Source: RGIG4576 sp964606575
GTDB lineage: Bacteria > Bacteroidota > Bacteroidia > Bacteroidales > Muribaculaceae
Assembly (NCBI GenBank): GCA_964606575.1
Contig: CAZSHA010000016.1
Coordinates: 1 to 36,959, forward strand
DNA: 36,959 nt
Direction: 5' to 3'
Part shown: one piece after another, positions 24,718 through 32,642 of the stretch
Layout: each line of letters begins with the position of its first letter
Numbering within the stretch: the stretch's first letter is position 1
Notes under the pieces: model-generated
Seen by the model: only the letters and a program-made list of their open reading frames with translations
Told to the model about the DNA's origin: nothing
Databases searched by the model: none
Translations under genes and position numbers: made by a program

Positions 24718-25044
24718 CATTTACGCCATAGCTTCACACTGAAAGCTGTTTTGCGGTTTACACCGATTGAAAGTGCCTTGCTGGGGATGAGATAAGTTTG
24801 AATGATTGTTGTTGATATGAATGTTATACTTTTGGATAGCTTGGTGTGACTGCGATAAGCGGTATTCACAGCATTACCGCTGTTTGGCTATCCCATGTGT
24901 GTGGGTTGTTTATATCAGCTTTATAACCGATTGATTTAAAGAAGGGATTCTATAGTTTGTCAATGTGTTGTTTTCGAAACTGTAAAATGCTAATGATGAT
25001 TGTGATTTTTGAGGTTTGGGTGTCGCTTAAGGTATGTAATGAAA
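24718..25044. other. Gene-free stretch with nested inverted repeats
   Basis: No credible reading frame lies in these 327 bases. They hold nested arms: GGATAGC (24834-24840) with GCTATCC (24887-24893), and inside AGCGGTA (24858-24864) with TACCGCT (24875-24881). A competing pair, ACAGC (24868-24872) with GCTGT (24879-24883), could switch with the inner stem. I see no matching promoter or terminator directly at the element, so whether it is transcribed is unclear. Confidence 0.3.
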
Positions 25045-25075
25045 GAAGGCGATAGGTTCTGAGCCTGTCGCCTTC
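25045..25075 (-). terminator. Intrinsic terminator of the cysteine-rich protein gene
   Basis: GAAGGCGATAGG (25045-25056) and CCTGTCGCCTTC (25064-25075) form a 12-base stem with one G-T pair around a seven-base loop. It lies 22 bases beyond the stop of the leftward gene, with a short T-rich run on the minus strand. Confidence 0.7.
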
Positions 25076-25097
25076 AGTTGTATCAACTGCATGCTAG

Positions 25098-25388
25098 TTA
25101 TTTTTTTGTGCAAGGTTTTTGGTTGCATCCGCTAGTAGGGCATTCTTGTTTTGCCTTGTTGCAATTAGCGGGTTTTGTACATTCTTTCTTGTCGCATGCG
25201 GTATTGTCGCAATTCTCTTTCTTTTGGCATTCTGCTGGTTTGCAATTCTTGTCGTTACATGCTTTAGTTGTGCAGTTTGCTGTTTGAGGGCAGCTTTTTG
25301 TACTGTTACAAGGAGTATTAGCGTAAGCAGAAGCTGTTCCTGCCATTAGGGCTATTGCCAAAAGTGCGTTTGCAAATAATTTTTTCAT
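25098..25388 (-). CDS. Small exported cysteine-rich protein
   Basis: I do not recognise a family. The 96-residue protein has a good signal peptide (MKKLFANALLAIALMAGTASAYA, residues 1-23). The mature 73 residues hold 13 Cys spaced four to six residues apart, almost all other positions being Lys, Asn, Thr, Pro, Glu or Gln, with no long hydrophobic stretch. Such a pattern could bind metal ions in metallothionein style or form a ladder of disulfides; 13 is an odd number, so at least one Cys would be free or pair between chains. It has its own promoter element and terminator, so it is a single-gene unit. Confidence 0.75.
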   Translation of the reverse strand: MKKLFANALLAIALMAGTASAYANTPCNSTKSCPQTANCTTKACNDKNCKPAECQKKENCDNTACDKKECTKPANCNKAKQECPTSGCNQKPCTKK

Positions 25389-25466
25389 GATTCAAATGCT
25401 TTTAAGTTAGTAAAATATCTTATATATAAATCACGATGATTGCATGTGAGCAATTATGTGATATTG

Positions 25467-25474
25467 CAAAGATA
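25467..25474 (-). promoter_or_regulatory. -7 element upstream of the cysteine-rich gene
   Basis: On the minus strand, 25474-25467 is TATCTTTG. The -33 position is poor. Transcription would start near 25460, leaving a leader of about 70 bases. Short TTGCA/TGCAA arms (25440-25444, 25465-25469) flank the start region. Confidence 0.4.
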
Positions 25475-25570
25475 TAGTAATAAATCTCATTCTAAAATAG
25501 AATAATATATAAAAAAAGATAGAAAAATACGCAATTAGGTTAAATAATGAAAGCGTAGTGCCATATATTG

Positions 25571-26050
25571 TTATATTTTCTCAATAAGAACCGTGGCATA
25601 AGCCGATATGCCTTCTTGGCGACCGGTAAAACCTAATTTTTCGGTGGTCGTGGCTTTTATGGAAATTTCATCAATTTCACATCCTATGCAACGGGCTAAT
25701 TCTTGTTGCATGCTGGGTATATGAGGATTTATCTTTGGTTGCTCAGCGCAGATGGTGATGTCGGCATTGCCGAAGCTGTAGCCTTTATCTTTTAGTAGTG
25801 ATACTACTTCGATTAGAAGTTTACGGCTGTCTATACCTTTAAATCGTGGATCGGTATCGGGAAAATGGTAGCCGATGTCACGTAAATTTGCCGCACCTAG
25901 CATGGCGTCGCAAAGGGCATGAGTAGCAACGTCAGCATCGCTATGACCTAACAAACCCAGTGAATGCGGTATTTTAATTCCGCACAACCATAATTCACGT
26001 CCTTCAACAAGTCTGTGAACATCAAATCCCATGCCTACACGTATTTTCAT
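25571..26050 (-). CDS. ispF: 2-C-methyl-D-erythritol 2,4-cyclodiphosphate synthase
   Basis: IspF closes the cyclodiphosphate ring in the MEP route to isoprenoids and releases CMP. The 159-residue length is standard. Metal ligands are in FDVHR (Asp10, His12) and in GHSDADVATH (His44), and the C-terminal signature IKATTTEKLGFTGRQEGI is intact. It is the last gene of the rex-FAH-porU-porV-ispF run, 27 bases after the porV stop. No good terminator is visible in the AT-rich DNA beyond it. Confidence 0.97.
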   Translation of the reverse strand: MKIRVGMGFDVHRLVEGRELWLCGIKIPHSLGLLGHSDADVATHALCDAMLGAANLRDIGYHFPDTDPRFKGIDSRKLLIEVVSLLKDKGYSFGNADITICAEQPKINPHIPSMQQELARCIGCEIDEISIKATTTEKLGFTGRQEGISAYATVLIEKI

Positions 26051-26077
26051 AATAATTTGAGTTGGTTGTTAAAATGT

Positions 26078-27268
26078 TTATCTTGCTCCGAAAAGGTCAC
26101 GTAGCCCGTCCATATCGAATGTGAGCGAGAAACGCAATGTTTGGTCAAGCGGGCTACTTTGAGCTGTCGCTATCATATAAGCTGCGTCTAAACGAACTAC
26201 GTTTAGCGCAAATCCCGCGCCAAGTCCGAAATATTGTCGATTACCTTTTGACTCGCTTTCGTGATAATATCCGCCACGCAAGAAGAATTGTTGGTTGTAG
26301 TTGTATTCAGCACCTATAGAGTAACTGATTTCCTTTAGTTCTTCACTGAATCCACCTGGGGCATCATTAAATGACTTGAATATACCCGAAATAGGTGACA
26401 TGTCTTTCCATTCTTGCAATGCCTCTTCGTATTGCATTTGATCCTCGTAGTCGCTAAGCCTAGGTTTTGTAGGAACAAGCAATTTGTTGAAGTCTACCGA
26501 TAGGGCTAGGTTGTGGTAGTCGGCAAGAGGGAACATGAACATTGTACCGAGTCTTAGGTTTGTGGGTAAGAACGCTGGCTCATTACCTCCATTGTAAGAT
26601 ATTTTTGTACCTATGTTTGAGATGTTCCAACCTAGTGACCATTGGCACTCGTTTCTTCCCACAATAGGATATGTGGTGTAGTATCCTGAGATGTCGGCGG
26701 CAAAAGCAGATGCACCTTTCATCTCGTCGCTAGAAGAAGATTCGTCGAAAGCCAGGTCGGAGTAAACGTAGCGTAATGCCACACCCATAGAGAAACTTTC
26801 AGACAATTTGCGTGAATATCCGAGGTCTAATGACATTTCAAATGGGTTCACGGTGTTGATACTTGCTCCGCTGTTGTCGTTCATGATGACTTCTCCCAAT
26901 GAGAAATATCGTAGTGAAGCACTTATGGCTTGGTTGTCTTCGCTGCCCAATTTCCAATAGCCAGCTACGTTGGCTAGGTAGATGTCATTGACAAGTTTTC
27001 TCAACCAAGGTGTATAAGATATTGATACTCCAGCCTTGCTATATGCGAAAGCATATTTTGACGGATTCCAATATTGTGAGTTCGCATCGGGGTCGGTTGC
27101 AGCACCTAAGTCACCCATAGATGCCGCACGTGCATCGGGTGCAATAGTGTATGATGTCACACCTGTCGTGATAGGGTTGAACTCGTTTTTAGTTTGAGCA
27201 GATGCACTATATGATGTGGCGACAAGTGTTAAAACCGATAAGATGCCGAATCTAAATATCCTTTTCAT
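26078..27268 (-). CDS. porV: T9SS outer-membrane shuttle protein PorV (LptO)
   Basis: PorV is a FadL-like outer-membrane barrel that carries T9SS cargo from the SprA/Sov translocon to PorU. The start at 27268 (MKRIFRFGILSVLTLVATSY) gives a proper signal peptide; the frame also opens at 27304. Characteristic mature N-terminal sequence follows: ITTGVTSYTIAPDARAASMG and then GAATDPDANSQYWNPSKYAF (about residues 33-75), the hallmark of PorV/PorQ. The remainder is alternating barrel strands. It follows porU by 88 bases, and the two products form the attachment complex. Confidence 0.94.
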   Translation of the reverse strand: MKRIFRFGILSVLTLVATSYSASAQTKNEFNPITTGVTSYTIAPDARAASMGDLGAATDPDANSQYWNPSKYAFAYSKAGVSISYTPWLRKLVNDIYLANVAGYWKLGSEDNQAISASLRYFSLGEVIMNDNSGASINTVNPFEMSLDLGYSRKLSESFSMGVALRYVYSDLAFDESSSSDEMKGASAFAADISGYYTTYPIVGRNECQWSLGWNISNIGTKISYNGGNEPAFLPTNLRLGTMFMFPLADYHNLALSVDFNKLLVPTKPRLSDYEDQMQYEEALQEWKDMSPISGIFKSFNDAPGGFSEELKEISYSIGAEYNYNQQFFLRGGYYHESESKGNRQYFGLGAGFALNVVRLDAAYMIATAQSSPLDQTLRFSLTFDMDGLRDLFGAR

Positions 27269-27356
27269 TATAAAGCAGTTTGTTGTTTTGATATATAACT
27301 GCAATTTTAGCTAATTATTGTATTTGAGTTGTTAAAAGTAGGTTGTTAGTATTCCG

Positions 27357-30300
27357 TTAATTTCCTAATACAACCACCTTTGCAGGCTTAGAGCATCCAT
27401 AGCCTTCGTTGCCGTAGAATGATGCGTGAATAGTGTATCTGCCAGCTTTAACTCTCGCTCCGTTATCATCGTTCATATTCCATGTAAATGTATTGCTTGA
27501 TGAATCTTCGGAAAGGATAAGGTTACCCGCCGCATCACATATATTGAATGTCGCCGACTGCAAGTCGCTTTCAGCCGTAAGAGTCAGTTCTACGTTGTCA
27601 CGTGTGACATCGCTAGATGCGCTTAATTCACATTCAAGACTAGGGTTGACCACGTAGAATATTATATCCTTTTGAGTGATATTTCCGGCAATGTCGCTTA
27701 TTGAAATATGCAATGTGTGTCTGCCTGTCGTTAAATTGTATAATGTAACACCACCTTTAACCATTTTGCCGCTTTCTAACACTGTCAACATGTTGCTTAC
27801 CGATGGTATGCTCTCCTTGCCGTTGTCTAGCGTTAGCTTCATCGAGCCTTGTACGTCGTTAGGTTTTGTGTTGATGGAATTATCATCGGTAGCCTCAATG
27901 TAGATTGTTGGATTGCTAGATGTGTAAACCGTCTTTTCAGCATTTTGTCCATCGATGAGAATCTCAGCTATTTTAGGAGCTTGAGAATCGTTGATGCTAG
28001 TTGTGGGGGTGAACTCGTTGATAATCAAGTTTTCGTTACTTCCGGCAACTAAGCGATTATCGTCGCTCTTAGCGAAGATTCTTATCAAGCCAGTTTCTCC
28101 CGCTGCTTTGCAATTGGTTGGTAGTGTCAAACTCACATTAAATGTACCGTTTGTCACGGTTCCTGTTACGTTGCATAACTTCTCACGAGGATAATAAGAT
28201 TGGTAAACTACACTGTTTTCTTCTTCAGATTCTCTTATTTCCTTGAAGAATACCTTTTTGTCGTATATAGAGACGGTAACTTCTCCATTGAATGATGAAT
28301 TAATATTGCCATCTTCGTTGCAAACAATACCAGTGATTGTCACTGCTGATGAGGGCGATACCGAAATGTTGCTTCCTAATGTTGTTCCGTTTATAGTGGT
28401 TACTTTGCAATGGTTGAGCGGGAAACGCACTTTTACGGCTGGGTCGCCAAATAGGATGAAACTTAATTTGTTGTAGTTATAGCTTTGCCCGAATGTTTTT
28501 TTAGCTTCCATACAAGCCTCACCTATGGTATTGTATTCGCCATTATTCTTTAATTGGAATAATTTACCCATTAAGGCTTTGTTTAATCGGTCGTTTTGTG
28601 TAGAATATACGGTGCGTGCTGCTGATAAAACTCCGATAGCACCGCCTTCGGGTGTCAAGATCATATCTTCGCTTATGGACATTTCATCGCCATCGAACAA
28701 ACCTGTTTCGCATGATGCTATAGATAAGAATGGCAAGTGTGGGTAGTTTACATTTTTCACTTTTGTGCTTGTCCATAAAAGTCGGTATCCTTGTAAAGCG
28801 TTGGTTACAGCATGTCCTATATAAGTTCCAAACAAAACGCCTTCTTTAAGCAGTTGTTCTACTTTCTCGCGAGCCTTGTTTTCGGCACCATAATCCAAGT
28901 TGTCGCTTATGTCGGCTGTGTTGTACCATTCTTGGAATATTTTTTCGATTTTCATGGAATTGCCTCCGGTTGCTTCATCGATTGCTATTTCAATCCCTTC
29001 AGCTTGGAATGTGTGCAAATCGTTGTCACCATCATCCGACAATATCAGAACATTGTTGTGCCATGCTTCAGGAACAATGTCACTCATATATCGAATGGTC
29101 TTGTCGATAGCTTGCTCAGCTTCTGTCACTGTTCTTGCTGGTATTCTACCGATGCTTATGCTTAATAGATCGGTAGGAAGTGATTTCCCGGAGTTATCCT
29201 TTAAAAATCCGAAATAATCGTCGGTTACGTATGATGATACAGATCCGTTGCTGTCTAAACTCTGATAAGTGAGCAATTGGTTTTCGCTCTTTATGCCATG
29301 AATGCATCTATTGTCGAATGACCCACAACCGAGCAGTAGCATAAATTTCAGTTTGTCGGGATTGCGATCGAATAGCATTTTTAGGAATAACCTATAAGCT
29401 GTAGCGTCTTGCGCACCAGATGAAAACTCATTGAAAATATGATCTTCATCAACGGTAAGCACAGTAAGTCCGTCAATCGTATTATGAGCCTTAGCTAGTT
29501 TCTCGGCTTGAACTTTGAAGTTCTTAGGATAAATGATGACCATGTCAGGCGTTTCTGCCGCATGTAGATTTTGGTTGTCAATTTGCCCTTCTATAACAAT
29601 GCTTTTAAGATTCTTGTCGGGATAGAATGCAACATATTTAGCCCATGTGTTTGAGTTCGTTTGCGAGAATGTAGCCTCGGTTTCGTTTAGTGTGAGAATG
29701 TTTTGTTTTGGGGCTTGTGCGTCGGTTACGTCCCAAACCATAACTCCGTTGGTGACATTCTTGATTACGACAAGGTCATTTAATGTCGGGCTTAAAAAAG
29801 CAAGTCTAGTTTGAACGCTGTCGGTCGGAATCTCGTTGCTCTTGCGGTAGGTTACTGAATAATAATCAAGTCTAGCAGAGTTAACGCCAGTACCGGTTAC
29901 TGAGATTGATAGGTTGTAGCTATCGCTTGCGTTGCTAATGGTTGTTGTGCCTGTTGTTGTGCAGACTTCAAATTTTCTTGTGCTAGTCAACGCTTTCAAT
30001 GTGCTAGATGCTAGCGAAACGCTTTGACCGTCTATTGATGAGCTTATCGTGCTGTTGCTGTCGGCGTTTCCTCCTACGGATAGGGCTAGGGTGATAGGTT
30101 TGCCAGCAACAAGATTAGGCATCTTGAAAGAGAAATTATTGGTGCTCAACAAGTCTTCTCCATAGAATGTTTTACCGCTATTGATGAAAGAGAATAGCTC
30201 GTTGTTGTAGTAAACATAGTCATAACATTCCTCAATGCGGTTGGTTGCCATTTCTTCCGAACCGCTTATTTGTTCTACCGTCATAGGTTGGTAATTGTTG

Positions 30301-30728
30301 CTATCGGTCAGGAAATAATAGCCATATTTTGAATAAGGGTTTATTTCACCTATAAAATAAGGAGCGTTGCTTGTGGTATTTGCGTTTATCTTGGTTGCTC
30401 CATTTGCGAAAAATATGATTTTTCCGTTATGCACTAGTGTTGGTATTTGGGCAATGTCATCAGGTAAATCGGCAGTTAATACCTCAGCCAATACGTTGCC
30501 ACCGTACCCGAAGATTTTCACGTTGTTTGGGTCAGTGAATCCCATTTCACTAAGCTGAGAGCTTGTGATTTCGTGTACGCCAGTTTCTGAAACTCTGATT
30601 TTCACCCAGTGCCCAGTGGCAAGTTTTGAACTTGTGGCGAAATGTGTAGTTGGTAACGCCATTAACTGTGGCGATGTTGAAAGAATCGCCAATAGAGTAA
30701 CAATGCTTACTATTTTTTTTAGCCTCAT
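27357..30728 (-). CDS. porU: T9SS sortase PorU (peptidase C25 family)
   Basis: PorU cuts the C-terminal signal from T9SS cargo and joins the cargo to anionic lipopolysaccharide at the cell surface. The 1123-residue protein has a signal peptide (about 1-25), a beta-rich N-terminal part, a gingipain-like C25 domain (about 390-770), immunoglobulin-like regions, and a C-terminal domain of T9SS type ending in KPAKVVVLGN. The catalytic pair is visible: His639 in GTYIGHAVTNA and Cys673 in IASCETGLFDG, spaced like the His/Cys pair of Porphyromonas PorU. It begins 19 bases after the FAH-like gene, and porV follows. Confidence 0.94.
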   Translation of the reverse strand: MRLKKIVSIVTLLAILSTSPQLMALPTTHFATSSKLATGHWVKIRVSETGVHEITSSQLSEMGFTDPNNVKIFGYGGNVLAEVLTADLPDDIAQIPTLVHNGKIIFFANGATKINANTTSNAPYFIGEINPYSKYGYYFLTDSNNYQPMTVEQISGSEEMATNRIEECYDYVYYNNELFSFINSGKTFYGEDLLSTNNFSFKMPNLVAGKPITLALSVGGNADSNSTISSSIDGQSVSLASSTLKALTSTRKFEVCTTTGTTTISNASDSYNLSISVTGTGVNSARLDYYSVTYRKSNEIPTDSVQTRLAFLSPTLNDLVVIKNVTNGVMVWDVTDAQAPKQNILTLNETEATFSQTNSNTWAKYVAFYPDKNLKSIVIEGQIDNQNLHAAETPDMVIIYPKNFKVQAEKLAKAHNTIDGLTVLTVDEDHIFNEFSSGAQDATAYRLFLKMLFDRNPDKLKFMLLLGCGSFDNRCIHGIKSENQLLTYQSLDSNGSVSSYVTDDYFGFLKDNSGKSLPTDLLSISIGRIPARTVTEAEQAIDKTIRYMSDIVPEAWHNNVLILSDDGDNDLHTFQAEGIEIAIDEATGGNSMKIEKIFQEWYNTADISDNLDYGAENKAREKVEQLLKEGVLFGTYIGHAVTNALQGYRLLWTSTKVKNVNYPHLPFLSIASCETGLFDGDEMSISEDMILTPEGGAIGVLSAARTVYSTQNDRLNKALMGKLFQLKNNGEYNTIGEACMEAKKTFGQSYNYNKLSFILFGDPAVKVRFPLNHCKVTTINGTTLGSNISVSPSSAVTITGIVCNEDGNINSSFNGEVTVSIYDKKVFFKEIRESEEENSVVYQSYYPREKLCNVTGTVTNGTFNVSLTLPTNCKAAGETGLIRIFAKSDDNRLVAGSNENLIINEFTPTTSINDSQAPKIAEILIDGQNAEKTVYTSSNPTIYIEATDDNSINTKPNDVQGSMKLTLDNGKESIPSVSNMLTVLESGKMVKGGVTLYNLTTGRHTLHISISDIAGNITQKDIIFYVVNPSLECELSASSDVTRDNVELTLTAESDLQSATFNICDAAGNLILSEDSSSNTFTWNMNDDNGARVKAGRYTIHASFYGNEGYGCSKPAKVVVLGN

Positions 30729-30747
30729 GGTTCTAAAATATATTGTT

Positions 30748-31335
30748 TCATTTCACCTTGAAATGAAGTAGTTCCGTATTTCCTAAATTTCCTATAATTG
30801 TATCGTTGATGGATAAATCAAAACACTTGTTGCCGTATCCAGTGAATAAGATGTCGCCAATCTTAAAAGTGTAGTACTTGCTCAATTCCTCTATCAAAGA
30901 ATCTATATCCATAGTCATGTCGCATAATCGGGTGGTGATTGGGTCGCCTTCGTTCAACGTGACACTGAAAACTTCGTTTCCTTCGATGTGTAAATTTTTG
31001 ATAGGAACAAACTCTCCTAATACAGCCGATCCGTCGAATGAGTGGGTGATAGAGCAAACCTCTGCTAATTTAGAGGTGTCTTTTAAGCCCGATGCCTCTA
31101 TGCACAATCCCACAGTCACCGCATCGTAATATCTGGGAGCAAAGCGTTTCGCTATATTTTTACCTAAGCGGTTTATCCTCACGACTAGTGAGGGGCGAGC
31201 TGTGAAACGCTCTGCAAAATCTGGAAGAAACAAGGGCTTTCCGTCTTTAAGAAGGGATGAATCAGCCATGAGGTATACCGATGTCGGCTCCTCTGCGTTA
31301 GTGATATAGTTCCCTTTTATTCCTATTACCTTCAT
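30748..31335 (-). CDS. Degenerate fumarylacetoacetate hydrolase (FAH) family protein
   Basis: The 195-residue protein has the FAH/2-hydroxyhepta-2,4-diene-1,7-dioate isomerase fold pattern: SSLLKDGKPLFLPDF, LVVRINRLGKNI, the FDGSAVLGEFVPI middle part and IGDILFTGYG near the end. Active members bind a divalent metal through a Glu-x-Glu just before the LVVRI strand and an Asp about 30 residues later. Here the Glu-x-Glu place reads ARPSLVV, and the later place reads EASGL, so all three ligands seem missing. It is therefore probably not a standard enzyme. The gene overlaps rex by four bases and is 19 bases before porU, so it is firmly in the operon. Confidence 0.82.
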   Translation of the reverse strand: MKVIGIKGNYITNAEEPTSVYLMADSSLLKDGKPLFLPDFAERFTARPSLVVRINRLGKNIAKRFAPRYYDAVTVGLCIEASGLKDTSKLAEVCSITHSFDGSAVLGEFVPIKNLHIEGNEVFSVTLNEGDPITTRLCDMTMDIDSLIEELSKYYTFKIGDILFTGYGNKCFDLSINDTIIGNLGNTELLHFKVK

Positions 31336-32018
31336 TGTTTCCTGTCGTTGTTGGCTTTTGCCGTCTTAGCGATTCCGCTTTCTTGCATTCTGTTATATAT
31401 TAGTGCCAAGTGCGCATATATAGATGTATTCTGTATGACAATATCTTCGGGTGCTTTAATTCTATAAGGTGTGAAGTTCCAAATAGCTCTAATTCCGCTA
31501 GCAATCATCATGTCGGTAGCCTCTTGGGCATGTTCTACAGGTACAGCTAGCACACCGATGGTGGCGTTGGTCTGTTTTTGGCACGATTCCATGTCGTTGA
31601 TGTTGTAGATAGGGACACCGCAGATGTTTGTGCCTATAATATCTTCCTTGATGTCGAAGCCCGCTATGATGTTAAGACCGTATTGCGACAATCCCGAATC
31701 TTGGATGAGCGCTCCGCCTAGGCTTCCTACACCGACCATAAATGCGTTGTGGACTTCTTTGAATCCAAGAAAGTAAGCCAGCTCATGCACCAGCATTTTC
31801 ACTCCATATCCAATGCGGGTTTTGCCCTTGATATTCAAGAACGACAAATCTTTGGCTATCTGTGAAGCATCCACTTTAATCTCTTTTGATATTTGAGTGG
31901 ACGACACAAACTCCACATTCTGGCTAAGCAAAAGATTCACATAGGCAAGATACCAAGGTAAACGCCGTAGCGTTGGCTCTGGCAATATGGTTTTCGTTAT
32001 ATGTCGTTCGTCTGCCAT
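31332..32018 (-). CDS. rex: Redox-sensing transcription repressor Rex
   Basis: Rex binds NADH or NAD+ and represses fermentation and electron-transfer genes when NADH is low. The 228-residue protein has the winged-helix N-terminus (about residues 10-85, with PEPTLRRLPWYLAYVNLLL, VSSTQISKEIKVDASQIAKD and the wing GKTRIGYGV), then a Rossmann domain with GVGSLGGAL as the dinucleotide loop (about 96-104), the Asp of AGFDIKED and the C-terminal swapped helix with SIYAHLALIYNRM. It leads the FAH-porU-porV-ispF run and overlaps the next gene by four bases. A TAnnTTTG promoter and an unusual inverted repeat lie upstream. Confidence 0.95.
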   Translation of the reverse strand: MADERHITKTILPEPTLRRLPWYLAYVNLLLSQNVEFVSSTQISKEIKVDASQIAKDLSFLNIKGKTRIGYGVKMLVHELAYFLGFKEVHNAFMVGVGSLGGALIQDSGLSQYGLNIIAGFDIKEDIIGTNICGVPIYNINDMESCQKQTNATIGVLAVPVEHAQEATDMMIASGIRAIWNFTPYRIKAPEDIVIQNTSIYAHLALIYNRMQESGIAKTAKANNDRKQ

Positions 32019-32019
32019 T

Positions 32020-32073
32020 TTGGGATTGAAATATTATGCAATGTGCAAAAATACAAATTATTATCAATCCCAA
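32020..32073. promoter_or_regulatory. Ten-base inverted repeat spanning the rex promoter
   Basis: TTGGGATTGA (32020-32029) and TCAATCCCAA (32064-32073) are perfect inverted copies, 34 bases apart. The -7 element and the predicted start lie between them, so a bound protein could block or loop the promoter. It is not the known Rex site (TTGTGA-N6-TCACAA). Confidence 0.55.
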
Positions 32074-32076
32074 CAA
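32046..32076 (-). promoter_or_regulatory. Promoter of the rex-porU-porV-ispF operon
   Basis: On the minus strand, TTG at 32076-32074, a 20-base spacer and TATTTTTG at 32053-32046 match the consensus. A start near 32039 leaves about 20 bases before the rex ATG. Confidence 0.65.
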
Positions 32077-32180
32077 ATTTTTAACTTTTATGGTGCCGTG
32101 GGTAGGTACTGCTAGCTGTGGTATGGTGATGTGAACTAGCCATATTTGACGAAATGTGAATATTTTTTTTGAAAGTGGCT

Positions 32181-32210
32181 TTGACGTTTTGGAAAAATGT
32201 TGTAACTTTG
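32181..32210 (+). promoter_or_regulatory. Promoter of rplU-rpmA
   Basis: TTG at 32181-32183, a 19-base spacer and TAACTTTG at 32203-32210 match the consensus. The start near 32217 makes a leader of about 85 bases before rplU. Confidence 0.7.
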
Positions 32211-32216
32211 TGCCTT

Positions 32217-32301
32217 GATTCCGAATAGGCTCTAAATTAAGTGATTTGGCATAGTGTCGAATCCGCCTCACGGGCTAACTTTTAATAAGTTCATTAAGTA
32301 A
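32217..32301 (+). promoter_or_regulatory. Structured leader of the L21 operon, possible autoregulation site
   Basis: The leader can fold: GATTCCGA (32218-32225) pairs with TCGAATC (about 32258-32264) with one bulged base, and AGGC pairs with GCCT within the same arm. Ribosomal protein leaders often bind the encoded protein, but no known leader family is recognised. Confidence 0.3.
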
Positions 32302-32622
32302 ATGTACGCAATTGTAGAAATCCAAGGACAGCAATTTAAGGCGGAGGCTGGAAAATTTTTGTATGTCAACTATCTCGGCGACCAAGCAAAGGCTGGTGAT
32401 TCAGTAGAATTTAACAAGGTTCTTTTGGTAGATGCCGACGGTGCTATTAAAGTAGGCGCGCCTACCGTTGAAGGTGCAAAAGTTGTATGCGAAGTAGCTG
32501 AAACTCTAGTAAAGGGTGATAAGGTACTAGTATTCAAGAAAAAGAGAAGAAAAGGTTATCGTCGTTTGAACGGACACCGCCAGTACTTCTCAAAAGTTGT
32601 GATTAAAGACGTTATTGCTTAA
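32302..32622 (+). CDS. rplU: 50S ribosomal protein L21
   Basis: L21 binds 23S rRNA in the large subunit. The 106-residue protein has the full family pattern: MYAIVEIQGQQFKAEAGKFL at the start, a middle barrel (GDSVEFNKVLLV) and the basic RNA-binding end FKKKRRKGYRRLNGHRQYFS. It is followed after 20 bases by rpmA, the arrangement kept in most bacteria. Confidence 0.98.
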   Translation: MYAIVEIQGQQFKAEAGKFLYVNYLGDQAKAGDSVEFNKVLLVDADGAIKVGAPTVEGAKVVCEVAETLVKGDKVLVFKKKRRKGYRRLNGHRQYFSKVVIKDVIA

Positions 32623-32642
32623 CCCCTAAAAATTTTAAAGAA

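Noticed and set aside
28812..29165. 117-codon rightward frame with hydrophobic stretches
   Set aside because: It is opposite the catalytic C25 region of porU, whose His and Cys are intact.
30748..31335. Pseudogene call for the FAH-like gene
   Set aside because: The frame is intact, tightly coupled to its neighbours and keeps the structural parts; loss of ligands alone suggests a changed function, not decay.
32020..32073. Inverted repeat as a classical Rex operator
   Set aside because: The arms TTGGGATTGA/TCAATCCCAA with a 34-base gap do not match TTGTGA-N6-TCACAA; kept only as an unassigned element.
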